A stretch of 64,000 nt of DNA from Ursus arctos. Taxonomy: Eukaryota; Chordata; Mammalia; Carnivora; Ursidae. The notes below the pieces were generated by a model, which searched no databases, had not been told where the DNA came from, and saw nothing but the letters and a program-made list of their open reading frames with translations. The DNA is taken from NCBI RefSeq assembly GCF_023065955.2, contig NW_026622997.1, positions 6,558,001 through 6,622,000 of the forward strand, given 5' to 3'. The translations under genes were made by a program, and so were the position numbers. Shown in pieces: positions 33,811 to 46,044 of the stretch (position 1 is its first letter; each line of letters begins with the position of its first letter).

Positions 33811-36590
33811 TCCTTCGCTACCCTCTTCATTTCATGCTGTGTGCCTGGTGGGCTAGGTCTCCTCTCCTAGTGGTCCCGAAGATGCACCAACACCAAGGAC
33901 ACTGCACATTTGTGGAGCACGTACGGTAAATGCGAAGCATCAGAGAACGGCTCTTCCCACCCTCGCAGCCTTATCGCACTACAATAAATCTCTGCCATCA
34001 TTTACAGAATTTTTGTCTACCTATTTGTTTATATTAAAAAACAAGTTCTTGTAAATTTGAAAAGTTACACAGACGCTCAGTGATCCAAAAGTATAGTCAA
34101 TAAGACTTTAAAAGACCTTAAGCAACATGAATTTATACTTATACAATAAGCTTTTACGTTATGGGGTTGTATTTGTAAGAGTGAATTGGGTATCCACAGA
34201 ACGCACAAGACCTTTGGGGTACTGGGGTACAATTTGAATCAGTCCCTTGCTGGAGGACTTATGTAGTAGGCATCTCCTATAATATCTATAGTTGATTTAT
34301 GACACATTTACAGGTTTGGTCTCCAGTGTCACAGTGTCTTTGTAACCCAGGCACAAAGCAGCTAACTGGAACGATGGTGGAGATCTGGAACTAACTTCAC
34401 CTCCCCTTTGACAACATGAAGTCGGCTGGGCACCTTCTGTCTAGCAATTGAATCTCCTAGACGGTTAGCAGCCATTTATGGAGCACTGTCTGGGGGAGGG
34501 CGCCGTGTTTTCTGTTGAGCACAGGAACCCTGACAGTCCTCACAGAACAACAAGTCAAAGCCTGGCTAGATGAGGAACACCAAAGAGTCACCCTCGATCA
34601 CAGACTATCATGAGCTTATTCGTAGCTGTGTGCACACTGGCCTCTGCCATTGACTCAGCAAGGATGGTTGTCTTACAGGGGGCCAGAGGTGGGGTGGAGA
34701 TGGAAGAAGCAGGTCTGCTCAACAAACTGCTAGATGGCTGGACTCAGATTGATCAAAGTCTGCCATTTTACCTTGTCCATCTGGAACCATAATTCAAGAA
34801 TGAAATTGCCCTAGGTTTTCTCCTCCCCACCATTAAATTCCATTCAATCATAGTAGGCAAAACGCAGTCACGCTCAAGCAGCCAGATGTTATCATTACAG
34901 ACCTTTCTTTATAAACTGATGCTGAAACTTGAGTGGTTGATGAGACCAGCTAAGCAGTTGTACCTTTGACCCTGCTGCATTAAACTTGCCCTATCAATTT
35001 AAGCTTAGTATAAACACCATTTCCCAGAGCCCCTCATGAAGTCAGCGGTGAGAAGAAGCTGACTAAGCCTAAACATTTTTTAACAGCAATCTTGTCTTAC
35101 AACACCAAGGGGATTTGCTGGGTACCTGGGGCTTTATAAAACCATATGAACATGCTGAAAGAATTAAAGTCTTTTAAAAATGAAAAATTGATGGTGACAG
35201 TCCTTTCTGAAGACCAGTTGGTATAATGGCAGCATAGGAATGGGTAGAGAGTTGGTCTGAAACACTTCTGCATTTTTTTAAGTGACATATTTTTATGAGT
35301 TTTCCTTCTTTCCCAAAGATTTACTCTAAGGTGACCATTCCAATAAAAAAATGAAAAAGTGTGTCCCAGTTATCAGTAACCTGGACATTTTAAGAGACAC
35401 TGAACATATTTATTGTCCTGGTTAAGTTTCTTTCTGATGAAGATTGGGACCCTCTCCCCATACAAGCATCTTAGATTATGATATCAAAATTTTCCCCAAA
35501 GCTGCATGCAGCTGACATTCTAGTCAAGTCGTACCATATACATGCCCAGGGAAGAATGAAGGTAGGGACCATTACATTGCTATTTATTTATTAATATCTC
35601 AAATGAATGAAACTTAGATGTTCTATAAAATATAAGAATATACTTATGCTTTGTAAATAAATATACTCAATGTAAGCCTATTTCAAAAAAGATCAACCTT
35701 GGCAGTGTTTAATTTTTTTTTTTTTGGTATAAAAAGAGAATCTAGTCACTTTGTGGCTTAGCTTCCAAATAAGTAGAATACCATCACTTTCTGTTAAAAT
35801 GCTAAAATTGTACACTGACGAAGAAATACATGCATGATTATAAGGTTTATTATAAACACGAATGGAAATTACCTTGAAAGATGTTTTACTGACAAGATAA
35901 AAAATATTGGAATTATAAATTGTAAGTTTAAAAAAAAAAAGGCAAGAAATGTGAATGTTTTCAAAGACACAGGGGAACAAGGGAACCTAAACACCAAAAC
36001 AGAACGTTCTCCACGAAGGGGAAAAAACACTATCAACTTAGAAATAAGGTGTTTTGGACATTTGTGTCGCTGTGAGCAACACATCCTGTGACTCTTGCTC
36101 AAACAAGTAGCAGAGCATTGGCTCCGGACAACAAAGCCAGTGAGGTCTCAGGAGGGATTTTCATGTGGGCCTCATCTACACTGCGAGTAGTGAAGTCACA
36201 GATCTGAAGGGGACACACGTCTAGCTCAAATCAATACTATGAAGAAAGCAAGTAGTGAAGGAACCTTCAACTCGAATGCTGAGGTCAAAGAAAACTTTGT
36301 CAAATGTCTTGCTAGCTTGATTAAAAGAGTCATCATAATTACTCTCTTCAGAAGGAGAAGACAGAAGAGGCATTCATTTCATGGGATGAAGCACCGAAGT
36401 CGGCCTTGGGAGGGTTGGGACCTAGGCTTGGTGCTGTCACAGTCGGTTCTGGAAATCTCACGAGCCTCTTCAGGGCTTTACCTGCTCATCTGAGAGTCTG
36501 CACTTTGGAGGAGATGGCGTCTCATCTTTTTCCAGGCTCTTCAATTCTGGTTCTATGCTTCCCAGGTACGCTTTTCTCTGGGACACAATT
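33811..36590. other. Unique AT-rich sequence, no gene recognised
   Basis: About 2.8 kb with no confident interspersed repeat. T11 and A11 runs occur near 35711 and 35929. No frame above 95 codons. Repeat-free stretches of this length in a repeat-rich window can mark constrained sequence, but I cannot test that here. Confidence 0.45.
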
Positions 36591-36607
36591 TAGAATTCTA
36601 TGATTTT

Positions 36608-36814
36608 TTTTTTAGAAGATTTTGTTTATTTATTTATTTGCCAGAGAGATGAGAGAGAGAGAGAGAGAGAGCACAAGCAGGGGGAGCAGCAGGTAGAGGG
36701 AGAAGCAGGCTCCCCGCTGAGCAAGGGGCCAGATGCAGGACTTGATCCCAGGACCCTGGGATCATGACCCGAGCTGAAGGCAAACGCTTAACTGACTGAG
36801 CCACCCAGGCGCCC
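36608..36814 (-). mobile_element. CanSINE (tRNA-Lys-derived SINE)
   Basis: Reverse copy with GAAGATTTTGTTTATTTATT tail, a (GA)12-type tract (36645-36671), GCACAAGCAGGGGGAGCAGC, GATCATGACCCGAGCTGAAG and head complement CCACCCAGGCGCCC. Target duplications TAGAATTCTATGATTTT (36591-36607) and TAGAACTCTATGATTTT (36815-36831) differ by one base. Confidence 0.97.
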
Positions 36815-37195
36815 TAGAACTCTATGATTTTTAAGACTATTCTTATCTTTAGGATTCAGCAAATGTACGAAACATTTATTTAGAGAAAAATGTGCTTCGT
36901 GAATAACACCTTCCTCTGTCACTTAAATAAAAAGAAACAATATGCATTGTGTGTTTTGCTATTTAAATGGGGGTATTGAAAAAATGATGTCATCACCTTC
37001 CAGAGCACTCCCCAGTGAATGCAAGAGGCCTCCACTTAGAAGCAGAAGATTGCCATCAAGAGCTGTCATGACCTGTCCAATGCCGGCCAGGTGATGGCAG
37101 AGAACAGAGAAGCCCCCCCACAGAAGGCTTGGTGGGCTTCTCAGGAAGGTCTTCTCAGCTTTACAAAGGAGTGGAAAGATTGAATAATGTTTTTA

Positions 37196-37408
37196 TTTTT
37201 ATTTTATTTATTTTTTTTAAAAGATTTTATTTATTTATTTGACAGAGATGGAGAAAGCCAGTGAGAGAGGGAACACAAGCAGGGGGAGTGGGAGAGGAAG
37301 AAGCAGGCTCATAGCGGAGGAGCCTGACGTGGGGCTCGATCCCGTAACGCCGGGATCACGCCCTGAGCCGAAGGCAGACGCTCAACCGCTGTGCCACCCA
37401 GGCGCCCC
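37196..37408 (-). mobile_element. Young CanSINE (SINEC1_AMe-like)
   Basis: Reverse near-consensus copy: AAAAGATTTTATTTATTTAT, GGAACACAAGCAGGGGGAG, AGGCTCATAGCGGAGGAGCC, GGGGCTCGATCCCGTAACGC, CCGCTGTGCCACCCAGGCGCC. A perfect 15-bp duplication TGAATAATGTTTTTA lies at 37181-37195 and 37409-37423. The CTCATAGCGGAGGAG and GCTGTGCCACC variants mark the subfamily I associate with bears and giant panda. Confidence 0.97.
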
Positions 37409-37423
37409 TGAATAATGTTTTTA

Positions 37424-40348
37424 GACCCATCAAATCTTCAGGAAGAATCAAATGCACGATTTCAGACCCAGTTGACCTGGGATGAGAATGAGGGAGCCGC
37501 ACTGCAGTGCTGGGCAGACTTCTGGGATTGCGAGGCCAAAGGGCAGCGGCTTGGAAAGGAGACGGTGCGAAATGTTTGCAACGAGGACCAGAGGCAGGAA
37601 GGGATGCCTGTGAACAGGTATTGTACACAACTTTCTTTTGCTTTGATTTGAAAGGGCTATTGCAGTGCGAAGGGCTTGTTGGTTTGCTTTTTCCCCCTGC
37701 ACTAAAAGTGAGAGCAGAATGCCTGGAGAAACTTTCTGATCATTAGCGAGGCTTTCCCACTTAATGTATCAGGGGCTGGAACGAGGGATTTCTAAGTTTC
37801 TGAGGCATCATGACTGGTGACTGATGCTTATTTTTTCTTAATTAATGAGCAGGTCAGATATTTAAATGGCATTGGTTTATCCATATGGGGATAAGACAGA
37901 GAATGTACTTAAAAGTACATTAACATGAAAAGCTAGAATATTTTCTAAGTTGGTTTGTAATAAAAGGACATTTAAAATGAGCAAAATTAAATAGACTTAT
38001 ATTCTCTAAACATAATCTTCCCAAGGTAACAGTTCGGTAGTAAGAGAGATAATCATCTCTTGTGTCTCTTGTCTTCAGTTATATTTTTAGTTTTCCTTCT
38101 GCATTCCATGATTCCAAAAGCTGAAGTCATCTGCAGGTCAAACCATGGCCTGGGGTGAGTACCTAGTACTTCTTAAAAAAAAAATGCGTCTTCATTCTGA
38201 AAACATGAAAACTCTTGCTCTGAGGCTGGATTCAATGAACCACGCCTCTTACAAGCTGTTCATCTTTCCTCGCTCAGCCAGGCGCACTTTCGTGCAGCTT
38301 TGCTGTCACCACATCGCTGCAGGGCTTTTCGAAATTTGAGGCAATGAGGCTCGTTTCCATGTTGCTCAACTCCCAGCAACCGTGAGGGTCTTCCGAAGGC
38401 GTGAGGCCAAGGATGGGGGGCAAAGATCTGATGGTGGTGTCCTGCAAACCACGTAACCCACGAAGGCCCCAGCACGTACAACTTGTCCCAGGTGTTAATC
38501 AGCCTCACTAAACTTACCCTTTCTAAGCAACCCGTGACCTACAAAGATGCCAGCCTGTCAGAGCCTGGTGGCGGGCTTATCACTCTCGGTTATGAGTTTT
38601 CAGACACGTTCATGTTGGTACATGTGTGTAAAAGGCTGTCTCACTCTCTGCCCTGTTCAGAGTAAGGAAGCAACTGAAAACAGCTCCTCTGTTAGGGTGC
38701 TCTTCTGTGAAGGGCCACAGTGACGAGGAGGGGAATGGCTTGCCACTGGGATCAGGCCAAAAGCAACACCACCAACACTCCACACCGCCACAAAAGACTA
38801 GTGATAAAGGGCAGTATTATTTTCTAGGCTTATAGTCACCAGTGCATAGACACGTAAAACACTGAGTAAATAGAGACACTGAATGAATGACATCATTCTG
38901 ATGATTTAAGAGGTAAGCATTTCGTACATTCCTGAGTATGTATAAGATAAATTAAAAAAGGCAAAATCACAGATCCAACACCACTGCATACTTCCTTATT
39001 GTATTTCTACAAAAGAGTGTTCTGTTCTGGATTAGACAATGCCTAGTAGTCACCCAGGAAAATCACACTTGGGTCTGGATTCACGAATGATGGGTGGGGG
39101 TTAATTTGAGAGGTCCTGGCAAATTTGAAGCCATTGCTATGTGGTGTTTTCCAAAATGACGAAGGCGGTCTGGTGCCTTATGAGGAAAGGACGAGAGTAG
39201 ATGGAATAGTGAGAAAATGGGCGAGCACTGGGGGGCAGGGATGGTGGGTGATTAGGATAAAAATGGAAGAGAAGGAGAGGTCAGTGTGAAAAGTAGGGTG
39301 ATATGATAGAAAGTGAGCAATTCATTAGGTGTCTTGTGTGTGTGTGTGTGTGTGTGTGTAGGCACGCAATAAAGAGAGTTTTAATTCCTGCAGCAGAGTG
39401 ATAATTCTTAGAAACAGAAATCTCTCTGGAATTTCCAGTTTTATGTCAAACATTCTTTGTCATTATTAAAGTCGTTAAGATTAGTGTAAAAAGAGGCATT
39501 TCAGAATGCCTGGTCTCCTTAATAACCACATCAGATGCTAAGAGGTAATTCTGAAATTGGTTAAGAGGATCCCAAGAAATGACAGACGGCAGAGGTCTCC
39601 CAAGCAGTGTAGGGAGAAGACCTATTTTGCCGCTGGACTAAATATCTTCCAGAAAGTGAAAAGGGCCTCAAGAGGATCCAAACACCTCACAAGGCAATGG
39701 AATAGCGGTGATGCAAATTTCTGGGGAGCGGGGGGTGTATTTATTCATGGGTTATGTGGCCTGTCTCACGCTGTATTCTTCCGACCCTCACTTAGCAGGC
39801 TTTCTGAGCCCTGCTGGTCAGAAGCCAGAGACGTCACCGGGCTGGAGAGAACTCCGTTCCCTAGTGTCCTTTCTGGGCATGTCGGGAAAGACAACTTATT
39901 GCTGGCTCCGCACTCCCCACCACGCCCAGCCAGACATTTCAGCGGGGATTCAGAACGTACCACCCAATTCCTAATTCCATATTTTTAAACACAGCATGAA
40001 ACAAACCATCGATCAGCCAACAGCAGCTGGCAGAAGATCAAGCAGGCCCACCGTGGTTTGAACTTTCGTGAAAACAAATGAGGTTTGGGGTTTCAGAGGA
40101 CCTCTCCAGTTTCAGGCCATCACTACTACGGACTATTTTCTAACTTCGCAGGCTGTCCGGTCTGCTCACCCTCAGCAGAATGATGCCTACGCAAATCCAC
40201 AGGCTGCCTTGTTGCCAGAAATTATAGGGCCAAGTGATCAGTGCATCGCCATATCCCATCTTCCCTCCCACCACTTTTTTTGGCTTGATTAGCCTGTAAG
40301 TTTCTCACTATGACCTCTCTTCAGTTAAGTTGTCAAAGGGGCTTCCTT
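37424..40348. other. Unique sequence with one (TG)n; no gene recognised
   Basis: About 2.9 kb. Antiparallel frames at 37415-37746 and 39557-39988 (up to 143 codons) have no domain. The segment 37750-38110, AT-rich with TTCTTAATTAATGAGCAGG, is repeat-free and could be regulatory. Confidence 0.45.
39334..39359. repeat. (TG)n microsatellite
   Basis: About thirteen uninterrupted TG units (the first unit follows TCT). Long enough to be length-variable between individuals. Confidence 0.9.
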
Positions 40349-40720
40349 CTTTTTTTTAATAGTCTGTATTTTTAAGAGCAGTTTTAGCTTTACAGAAAAA
40401 TTACACAGAAAGTATAGAGAATTCCCATCTACCCTTTCCTCCTCCATTTCCTGCACAATTTCCTATTATTAATATACTGCATTAGAGTGGTATATATTTA
40501 TAACAACTAATGAACCAATATTGATACATCGACTGGAGTCCATTGTTGGCACTAGGTTCCCTCTTCGTATTGTACAGTTTCGGGGTGCTGATGAACGTAT
40601 AAGCGCACTATCTGCCCACCATCAGTGTGCTACAGAAGAATTTTGCTGGCTTGAAGAATCTCTGTACTCCACCTCTTTTCCCTCTCTCTCTCCCCTTCAG
40701 GCTGTGTCTTTTGCCTTTTA
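40349..40720 (-). repeat. Old L1 (L1MA/L1MB-type) 3' UTR fragment
   Basis: Reverse order of an old L1 3' UTR: TTTTTAAGAGCAGTTTTAGC, TTTACAGAAAAATTACACAG, GAGAATTCCCATCTACCC, TATTATTAATATACTGCATTAG, AACTAATGAACCAATATTGATACATC (in part), AGTCCATTGTTGGCACTAGG, GTATTGTACAGTTTCGGGG, and CTGTACTCCACCTCTTTTCCC. A 66-codon frame across it is not a gene. Confidence 0.8.
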
Positions 40721-40992
40721 GCATGTCTTATAGGTGAAAGCCAGATTTGATGTATTGGATAAAAGAAACTAAGGTCAACAAGCCTCTGGTGTGAAGTTTA
40801 TGTTTATCTGGCTACCAGTCAGGCTGTGTTTATTATTTGCTGTAGCTGTGTCAGAAGCTAAAATTTCCTCCAGTGTTCTTGTTTTTGTTTCCCCTTCTGT
40901 CTTTGGGTTTCCCTAGAGACTCCTTCTTAAATGCAGTCTGACCCTTGCAGTTCTTCCAGTTGTAATCCCCCATTATCATACAGGAGCCTGTT

Positions 40993-41194
40993 TTTTTTTT
41001 TTTTTTAAGATTTTATTTATTTATTTGACAGAGAGAGAGGCAGTGAGAGAGGGAACACAAGCAGGGGGAGTGGGAGAGGAAGAAGCAGGCTTCCCGCTGA
41101 GCAGGGAGCCTGATGCGGGGCTCGATCCCAGGACCCTGGGATCATGCCCTGAGCCCAAAACAGATGCTCAATGACTGAGCCACCCAGGCACCCC
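40993..41194 (-). mobile_element. CanSINE (tRNA-Lys-derived SINE)
   Basis: Reverse copy with poly-T lead, AAGATTTTATTTATTTATTT, GAACACAAGCAGGGGGAGTG, GCTTCCCGCTGAGCAGGGAG, GATCATGCCCTGAGC and GCCACCCAGGCACCCC. A perfect 15-bp duplication ATACAGGAGCCTGTT flanks it (40978-40992, 41195-41209). Confidence 0.97.
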
Positions 41195-41209
41195 ATACAG
41201 GAGCCTGTT

Positions 41210-43834
41210 GATGTGGTGTTAAAATGTGGGAGGAGAGGGAAACATTTATAATCCTATGGTTAGTTCTCATTCTAGTGCTGGGTCTGTGTCCCTGGGCTGT
41301 GCCCTTCATAAGTTCGTCTCAGTTTTCCTCCTCTCCATCTTAAGTGATGCAAGAGGGCAGGGGGGGCTGGAGGTGAGTATTTGCCTTGCCTCACATCAAC
41401 TAGGCTCTGGTAAAACACTTTCCCTTGAGGGAAAGCCTTTGTTAAGGAGAACCGATCTCTCTGGGCATATTTCAAAATGGTTACTTTTCCCCTCCTCCTG
41501 ATAAAAGCAGAGGGATTATTTTCTCCAATCTTTTTCCAAATCTCTGATCTTCACTCTGAGAACTAGTAAAACTCATGAAAGTGTGGGGTCCCCCTAATAC
41601 TGGGCCCCCAAGAGTTTTGATCTTTCAAGCTTGTCCACACTCAACCTCCAACAATTAATCACCCTTGATGTGTTCCTATCTGATGCTGGCCCAATGGAAG
41701 TTTCTGCTCCTGATGAGCTCTGATTCTCTGTATTCAACTCTCTCTCCAATTTTGGGGCAGCAGTTTGCCCTGTGACCTCAATTATCTGCAGGATCTAAGA
41801 AGAGTTGTTGATTTTCAGTTTGTTCAGTTTTCTTCTTGTTGTGAGGTCGAGAATGATGACTTTGCCACTTCTTATATGTCAGAGTGGAAACTAGAAGTGA
41901 GTTCAATGGATTTTTCTTTTTCTCCTCAACTAAATGCAACTCAGATCAAATGTGAAAAGGCACCACATAAGGCAGGGGCATTGGTATAAACCAGACAGGT
42001 AGGACATTTTAACTTAAGACTCAGACGTAACAGATTAAAATAGATTTTATAATTATTTTTCCATGTGACATATTTATAAGTTCCTGTAAAGAGGGATTTC
42101 TCTGTGCCAAAATATATTTTCAGGCATTTTTTTGGATTATTTAAAATTTTCATAAAAATCACTTTAAATATTCTCACTGACACAAGCAGTGGAACACACC
42201 CAGCCAGCAGTGTCACCCAGCACTACAGGAATTTCATTGCTTGTTTCAAGCAAGCACCCACCACGGCACATCTACGACCCAGAATATGATTCTGATAGCA
42301 AAGTAACACGTCGTCTAAATGAGTGCTCCCCATACTTGCTGATAGTGACCTTGCAGGGAGTTTAAGGTCCATGAATGGCCCGTGGAGTAATGAATGAGCA
42401 CGAAGTGGATGCAGAGGAAGGCACACCTTTATTTGCTATGTGCTCCACTCATGCAGAACACCTGCAAGGGGAGTCTGGCCGCTGCAAGTTGCTACAGTTC
42501 AGCATGCACCGTATTTTGATAATGTACAGAGTGTTTTATTGCAATCAAATAATATCTTCAGCTCTCACAACAGCAAAATGCAGGAACTTCAAAGGGATTC
42601 CAGTCCAACTGGAACCATCATTACAAAACAAATTTTAGCTTTATTGTTAGCCAGACCACAAAAGGGCAGAGACCGTGCCAAAGTAAATGCTCTTGAAATC
42701 TCCTCTATATATTACCTTTGAACAATTAATTGGTCTCCTGGAGACAAGGGGAAAAAAAGGAAAGAAAACAAAATAAAAGATTGACAATGGAATATATTGT
42801 TCTTGGATGTTGTGCCATGGATAAACTATAGTCATATTGCACAAATACCTGCCAAATTGATCATTAATCTCAACTAGTCTGTAATTTTACACGTTAGGCT
42901 AGGTGTTGTAAACTGAAATTATACTTGCTTTGTAGATTATGTTTTCAGTTGGCCACAGAGAGGAGATTCTACTGCTTAGGCGAATCGATTGTATTTCACA
43001 TCCAGATGTTCAACAGACAATCGTCATTGTCACCAAGTCTTAGAGGCGACCTTCACTCACGAAGCCTATCTGTGTAACGAACACAAATTTCTAACATGTG
43101 GGCCCTTCACCAACCTGACTTCTTCCAGAATCCTCCAAAGTGACAAGACATGGTTTTGGGTGGTCAGGTTAGTGAACAGGACAGGCAGGATGTGAGTTAC
43201 AGCGAATAAGTGGGGGCCTGACCCAAATGAGGATTGAAATGTTTTGGGGTTCCAATCAGAATCCCTTTGCCTATGATACTGATTTCTCTTCTTAAATCTT
43301 CTGTCTCCTGAAGTTGGGTACAATGTAAAGCTCAGGTCAGATTTTAGCTCTAACTCCTTACTGTGGTTCAATCTTTTACATCAGTAATGGTGCCGTCTTT
43401 GGCTTCTCTTCCTTGGGAGCTGTATCAGAATGCGTAATGTCACATTGATAATGTCCTTTGAGATCCTCATGTTAAAGGGAATTATAAAGGCAAAGTGTCA
43501 CCGATGACATATATTCTAGATGCAACATCTAGAGCTATAAGAATCACAGAGCAGCTTCCCCTATAATTACCTTTGCTCAGAGTGTTTCCAACTAGGCAAA
43601 CCATAGAACTAAGTCTGTGAGGACATCTATCCAGGGTGAGAACTCAAGAGTACTTGTCATTTCTCAAACTGATATAAGTGACCTAAAAGACTGCTCTTCA
43701 TGACAAATCACTCTGGAAGAGGTTTCCTAAAGAGGCACATAAGTGGGCCAGAGATAATATAATTTAATTCTTGGTCTTTTCCCTCTGACAGTTCACACTT
43801 ATTGCTACCTCCCTAGGAGGGTGGCTAAAAAGAA

Positions 43835-43835
<1 letters not shown>
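41210..43835. other. Unique AT-rich sequence, no gene recognised
   Basis: About 2.6 kb without confident repeats. Frames are at most 101 codons. The part 42000-42180 and 42730-43010 is repeat-free and AT-rich. Confidence 0.4.

Positions 43836-43873
<38 letters not shown>
43836..43873. repeat. (CA)n microsatellite
   Basis: About nineteen uninterrupted CA units. This is the longest dinucleotide repeat in the window and a probable polymorphic marker. It is translated as a Val-Cys run inside a spurious 168-codon minus frame (43764-44270). Confidence 0.95.
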
Positions 43874-43875
<2 letters not shown>

Positions 43876-44383
43876 AGAGAGGTGATGGGCACAGGGTGTA
43901 TGTCAGGGCAGGGAGACGGACCTGTCTGCTCATTTGCCTCTTGGTGGTATCCTGCCACCTGGACATGCTGGTATTTGCCCGAATGTGACAAAAGCTTCTG
44001 CTTGACTGACATGTATGACATTACATAGCAAATTCTGTCACGTTGTTGGAGAAGTCGCTTATTTTTCAGTTGGCTGTGTTCTAGCATGCATGGTTCCAAA
44101 ATGGCACAGAAAAAAGTAGTCTTATAATGTTCAGAATCTGAAGTTTGGGAAATTACAAAAGGCTCCTTGCTCAGGACGGAGTGTGGCAGACCAGGTGCAC
44201 AGTACGGGCTGCCTGACAGACAGAAGGGGCTTTCACCAGAGACGGTTACTGAGGACTGGGAGGGGACCAATCAAATGCCACCGGCCCTCTGGTCTCCTTG
44301 AACACCCCAATAAAGTACTGGAATTTGAATAAAAAGAATGCTGTGGACCTGCAGTTAGCATATTCACATGGAAATGTCTCCTT
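43874..44383. other. Unique sequence, no gene recognised
   Basis: About 0.5 kb between the CA repeat and the short SINE. Nothing recognised beyond a poly-T lead that belongs to the following element. Confidence 0.4.
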
Positions 44384-44497
44384 TTTTTTTTTTTAAGATT
44401 TTATTTTCAAGCAATCTCTACACCCAGTTTGGGACTTGAACTTACAACCCCAAAATCAAGAGTTGCCTGCTCTACTGACAGAGCCAGCCAGGCGCAC
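44384..44497 (-). mobile_element. Short CanSINE variant
   Basis: Reverse copy of a shorter tRNA-derived carnivore SINE: poly-T, AAGATTTTATTTTCAAGCAATC, CTACACCCAGTTTGGGACTTGAAC (in part), CAACCCCAAAATCAAGAGTTGCC and GACAGAGCCAGCCAGGCGCAC. It lacks the (GA)n middle segment of the other copies. Flanks AATGTCTCCTTTTTT and AATCTCCTTTTTT are probable target duplications. Confidence 0.85.
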
Positions 44498-45849
44498 AAT
44501 CTCCTTTTTTTAATGGAACGATTATGGGATTTAGACTTAGAAGATCTGGCTCCAAATTATGAACTCTTCACCTAACGAGTCTTGCAGCCTTCAGTACTTG
44601 TTAATATTCTGGGTTTGTGCAATGTTCTTTTCTTCCAAAACTTGGATGCTTTCTGAACACCTACATTTAACCTTCCCAACTGTAGATATAATTGTGAGTT
44701 ATCTGAGTGACTTTACAGCACTTCAGAAATCTGAAGTGAGTGAGATTTATTTACTATATTCTATGACTTATTCTAGGACAAATACAAAGAAAAGAGAAAA
44801 AGGTGTCTGCACCCCTGCCCCCAAAGTCTTAGCACACTTTATAACATGTCACACTTTTAGACAGGAAAAAGCCAGTATTGTCTTAAGCCCAAACAAGTTC
44901 TCCTGGGGCTCCCCTCTCCAGCCCACCAAATTGACAACCAACATTTGGTGAACTGTTAGCATTTCTCATCAGCTTTACAAAGATTCCCCAACTAAAGAGA
45001 TTCAGGTTTTTGTTCCTTGACTAGGTTGGTATTTTTGTCACTTGTGTGGACCAGGGTCACAACATGCCCACTAGGCCCAGCCAGCAGGCAGACAACATCT
45101 GCGAGGGACTGTGCACCCAGGGTTTGGGGTCTTCTGATTTCTCAGGAAGAGGAATCTGAATTTTCCTGCAAAATCTTTTGACATTTAAATTCAATTAAAG
45201 AAAGTACCACTATTGGCCCCATTGTTTCTGAGAGGTTCTCTGTATGGGCGATGTGGAGGAGGGAAAGAAAACACATGCAAGGTGAGTACATAGAAACCTC
45301 ACCCTGCTGAGTTCACTAACTTCCTTTCTGCTTGGGGTTGGTTCCTATAATATGCATTTTACCCAACTGATGGCTCTAGTTTTAAAGGTTTTAGAATATC
45401 AGCTTTAAGCCCTGTCACAAAGGACAAATTATTTTAACCCCAAAACTGTCCAAAAGGCTGATGTTGGAGACCCAGAAAGCCTGGCTTCAGTGCTGGCCTT
45501 TCTCTTAATTTCAGCAAATAGGATATGAGCATTTACCCCTATGGGTTCCAAGGAGTGGGTGGGTGGATATCATACAGAAATGACAGGATATGCCGATTTG
45601 GGGGAATAAAAGCTTTAGACATGAGAGGTGTTTTCATCTCACTTGTGTTTTCCCTAAATTTGTTTCTTAATTAGTTCAAAATTCTTTTGCACACACTCAA
45701 CTTTGTATTTGGGACTCATGAGATAAAGTAGTAGGCTCTTGACTTTTGACATGTAACTAATCCTATTTCATCTGTCCTAGAATCCTCTAGATTACCAACA
45801 GAAGTTTTTCTGACTTTAAGTAAAGTACATTTCGTAATTGAAAGAGAGT
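44498..45849. other. Unique sequence, no gene recognised
   Basis: About 1.35 kb without a confident repeat. A 130-codon frame (44559-44951, plus) has no domain or splice signal. Confidence 0.4.
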
Positions 45850-46044
45850 TGGTTTTTGGCAACCACAGACCTGGCTTCACATGCAAAGCATCTGCCTTCT
45901 CTTAGCTATGTATGCACCTTACACGAGGCACTTGGACTCTTTAGGTCTCAGTTTCCTCATTTGTAAAATGGGAATAACAACAAGAATAGTTAATAGTCAT
46001 AGCGTTGTTCCGGGGAGTAACTGAAATCATCTGTAAGTCCGAGG
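45850..46044 (+). repeat. MIR SINE
   Basis: Forward MIR: CACAGACCTGGCTTCACATG, CTTCTCTTAGCTATGTATGC, GGACTCTTTAGGTCTCAG, TTTCCTCATTTGTAAAATGGG, AATAACAACAAGAATAGTTAATAGTC (in part). An old L1 abuts its right edge and may interrupt it. Confidence 0.8.

Noticed and set aside
43764..44270. 168-codon minus-strand frame
   Set aside because: It includes a Val-Cys run that is simply the translated (CA)n microsatellite. No other coding evidence.
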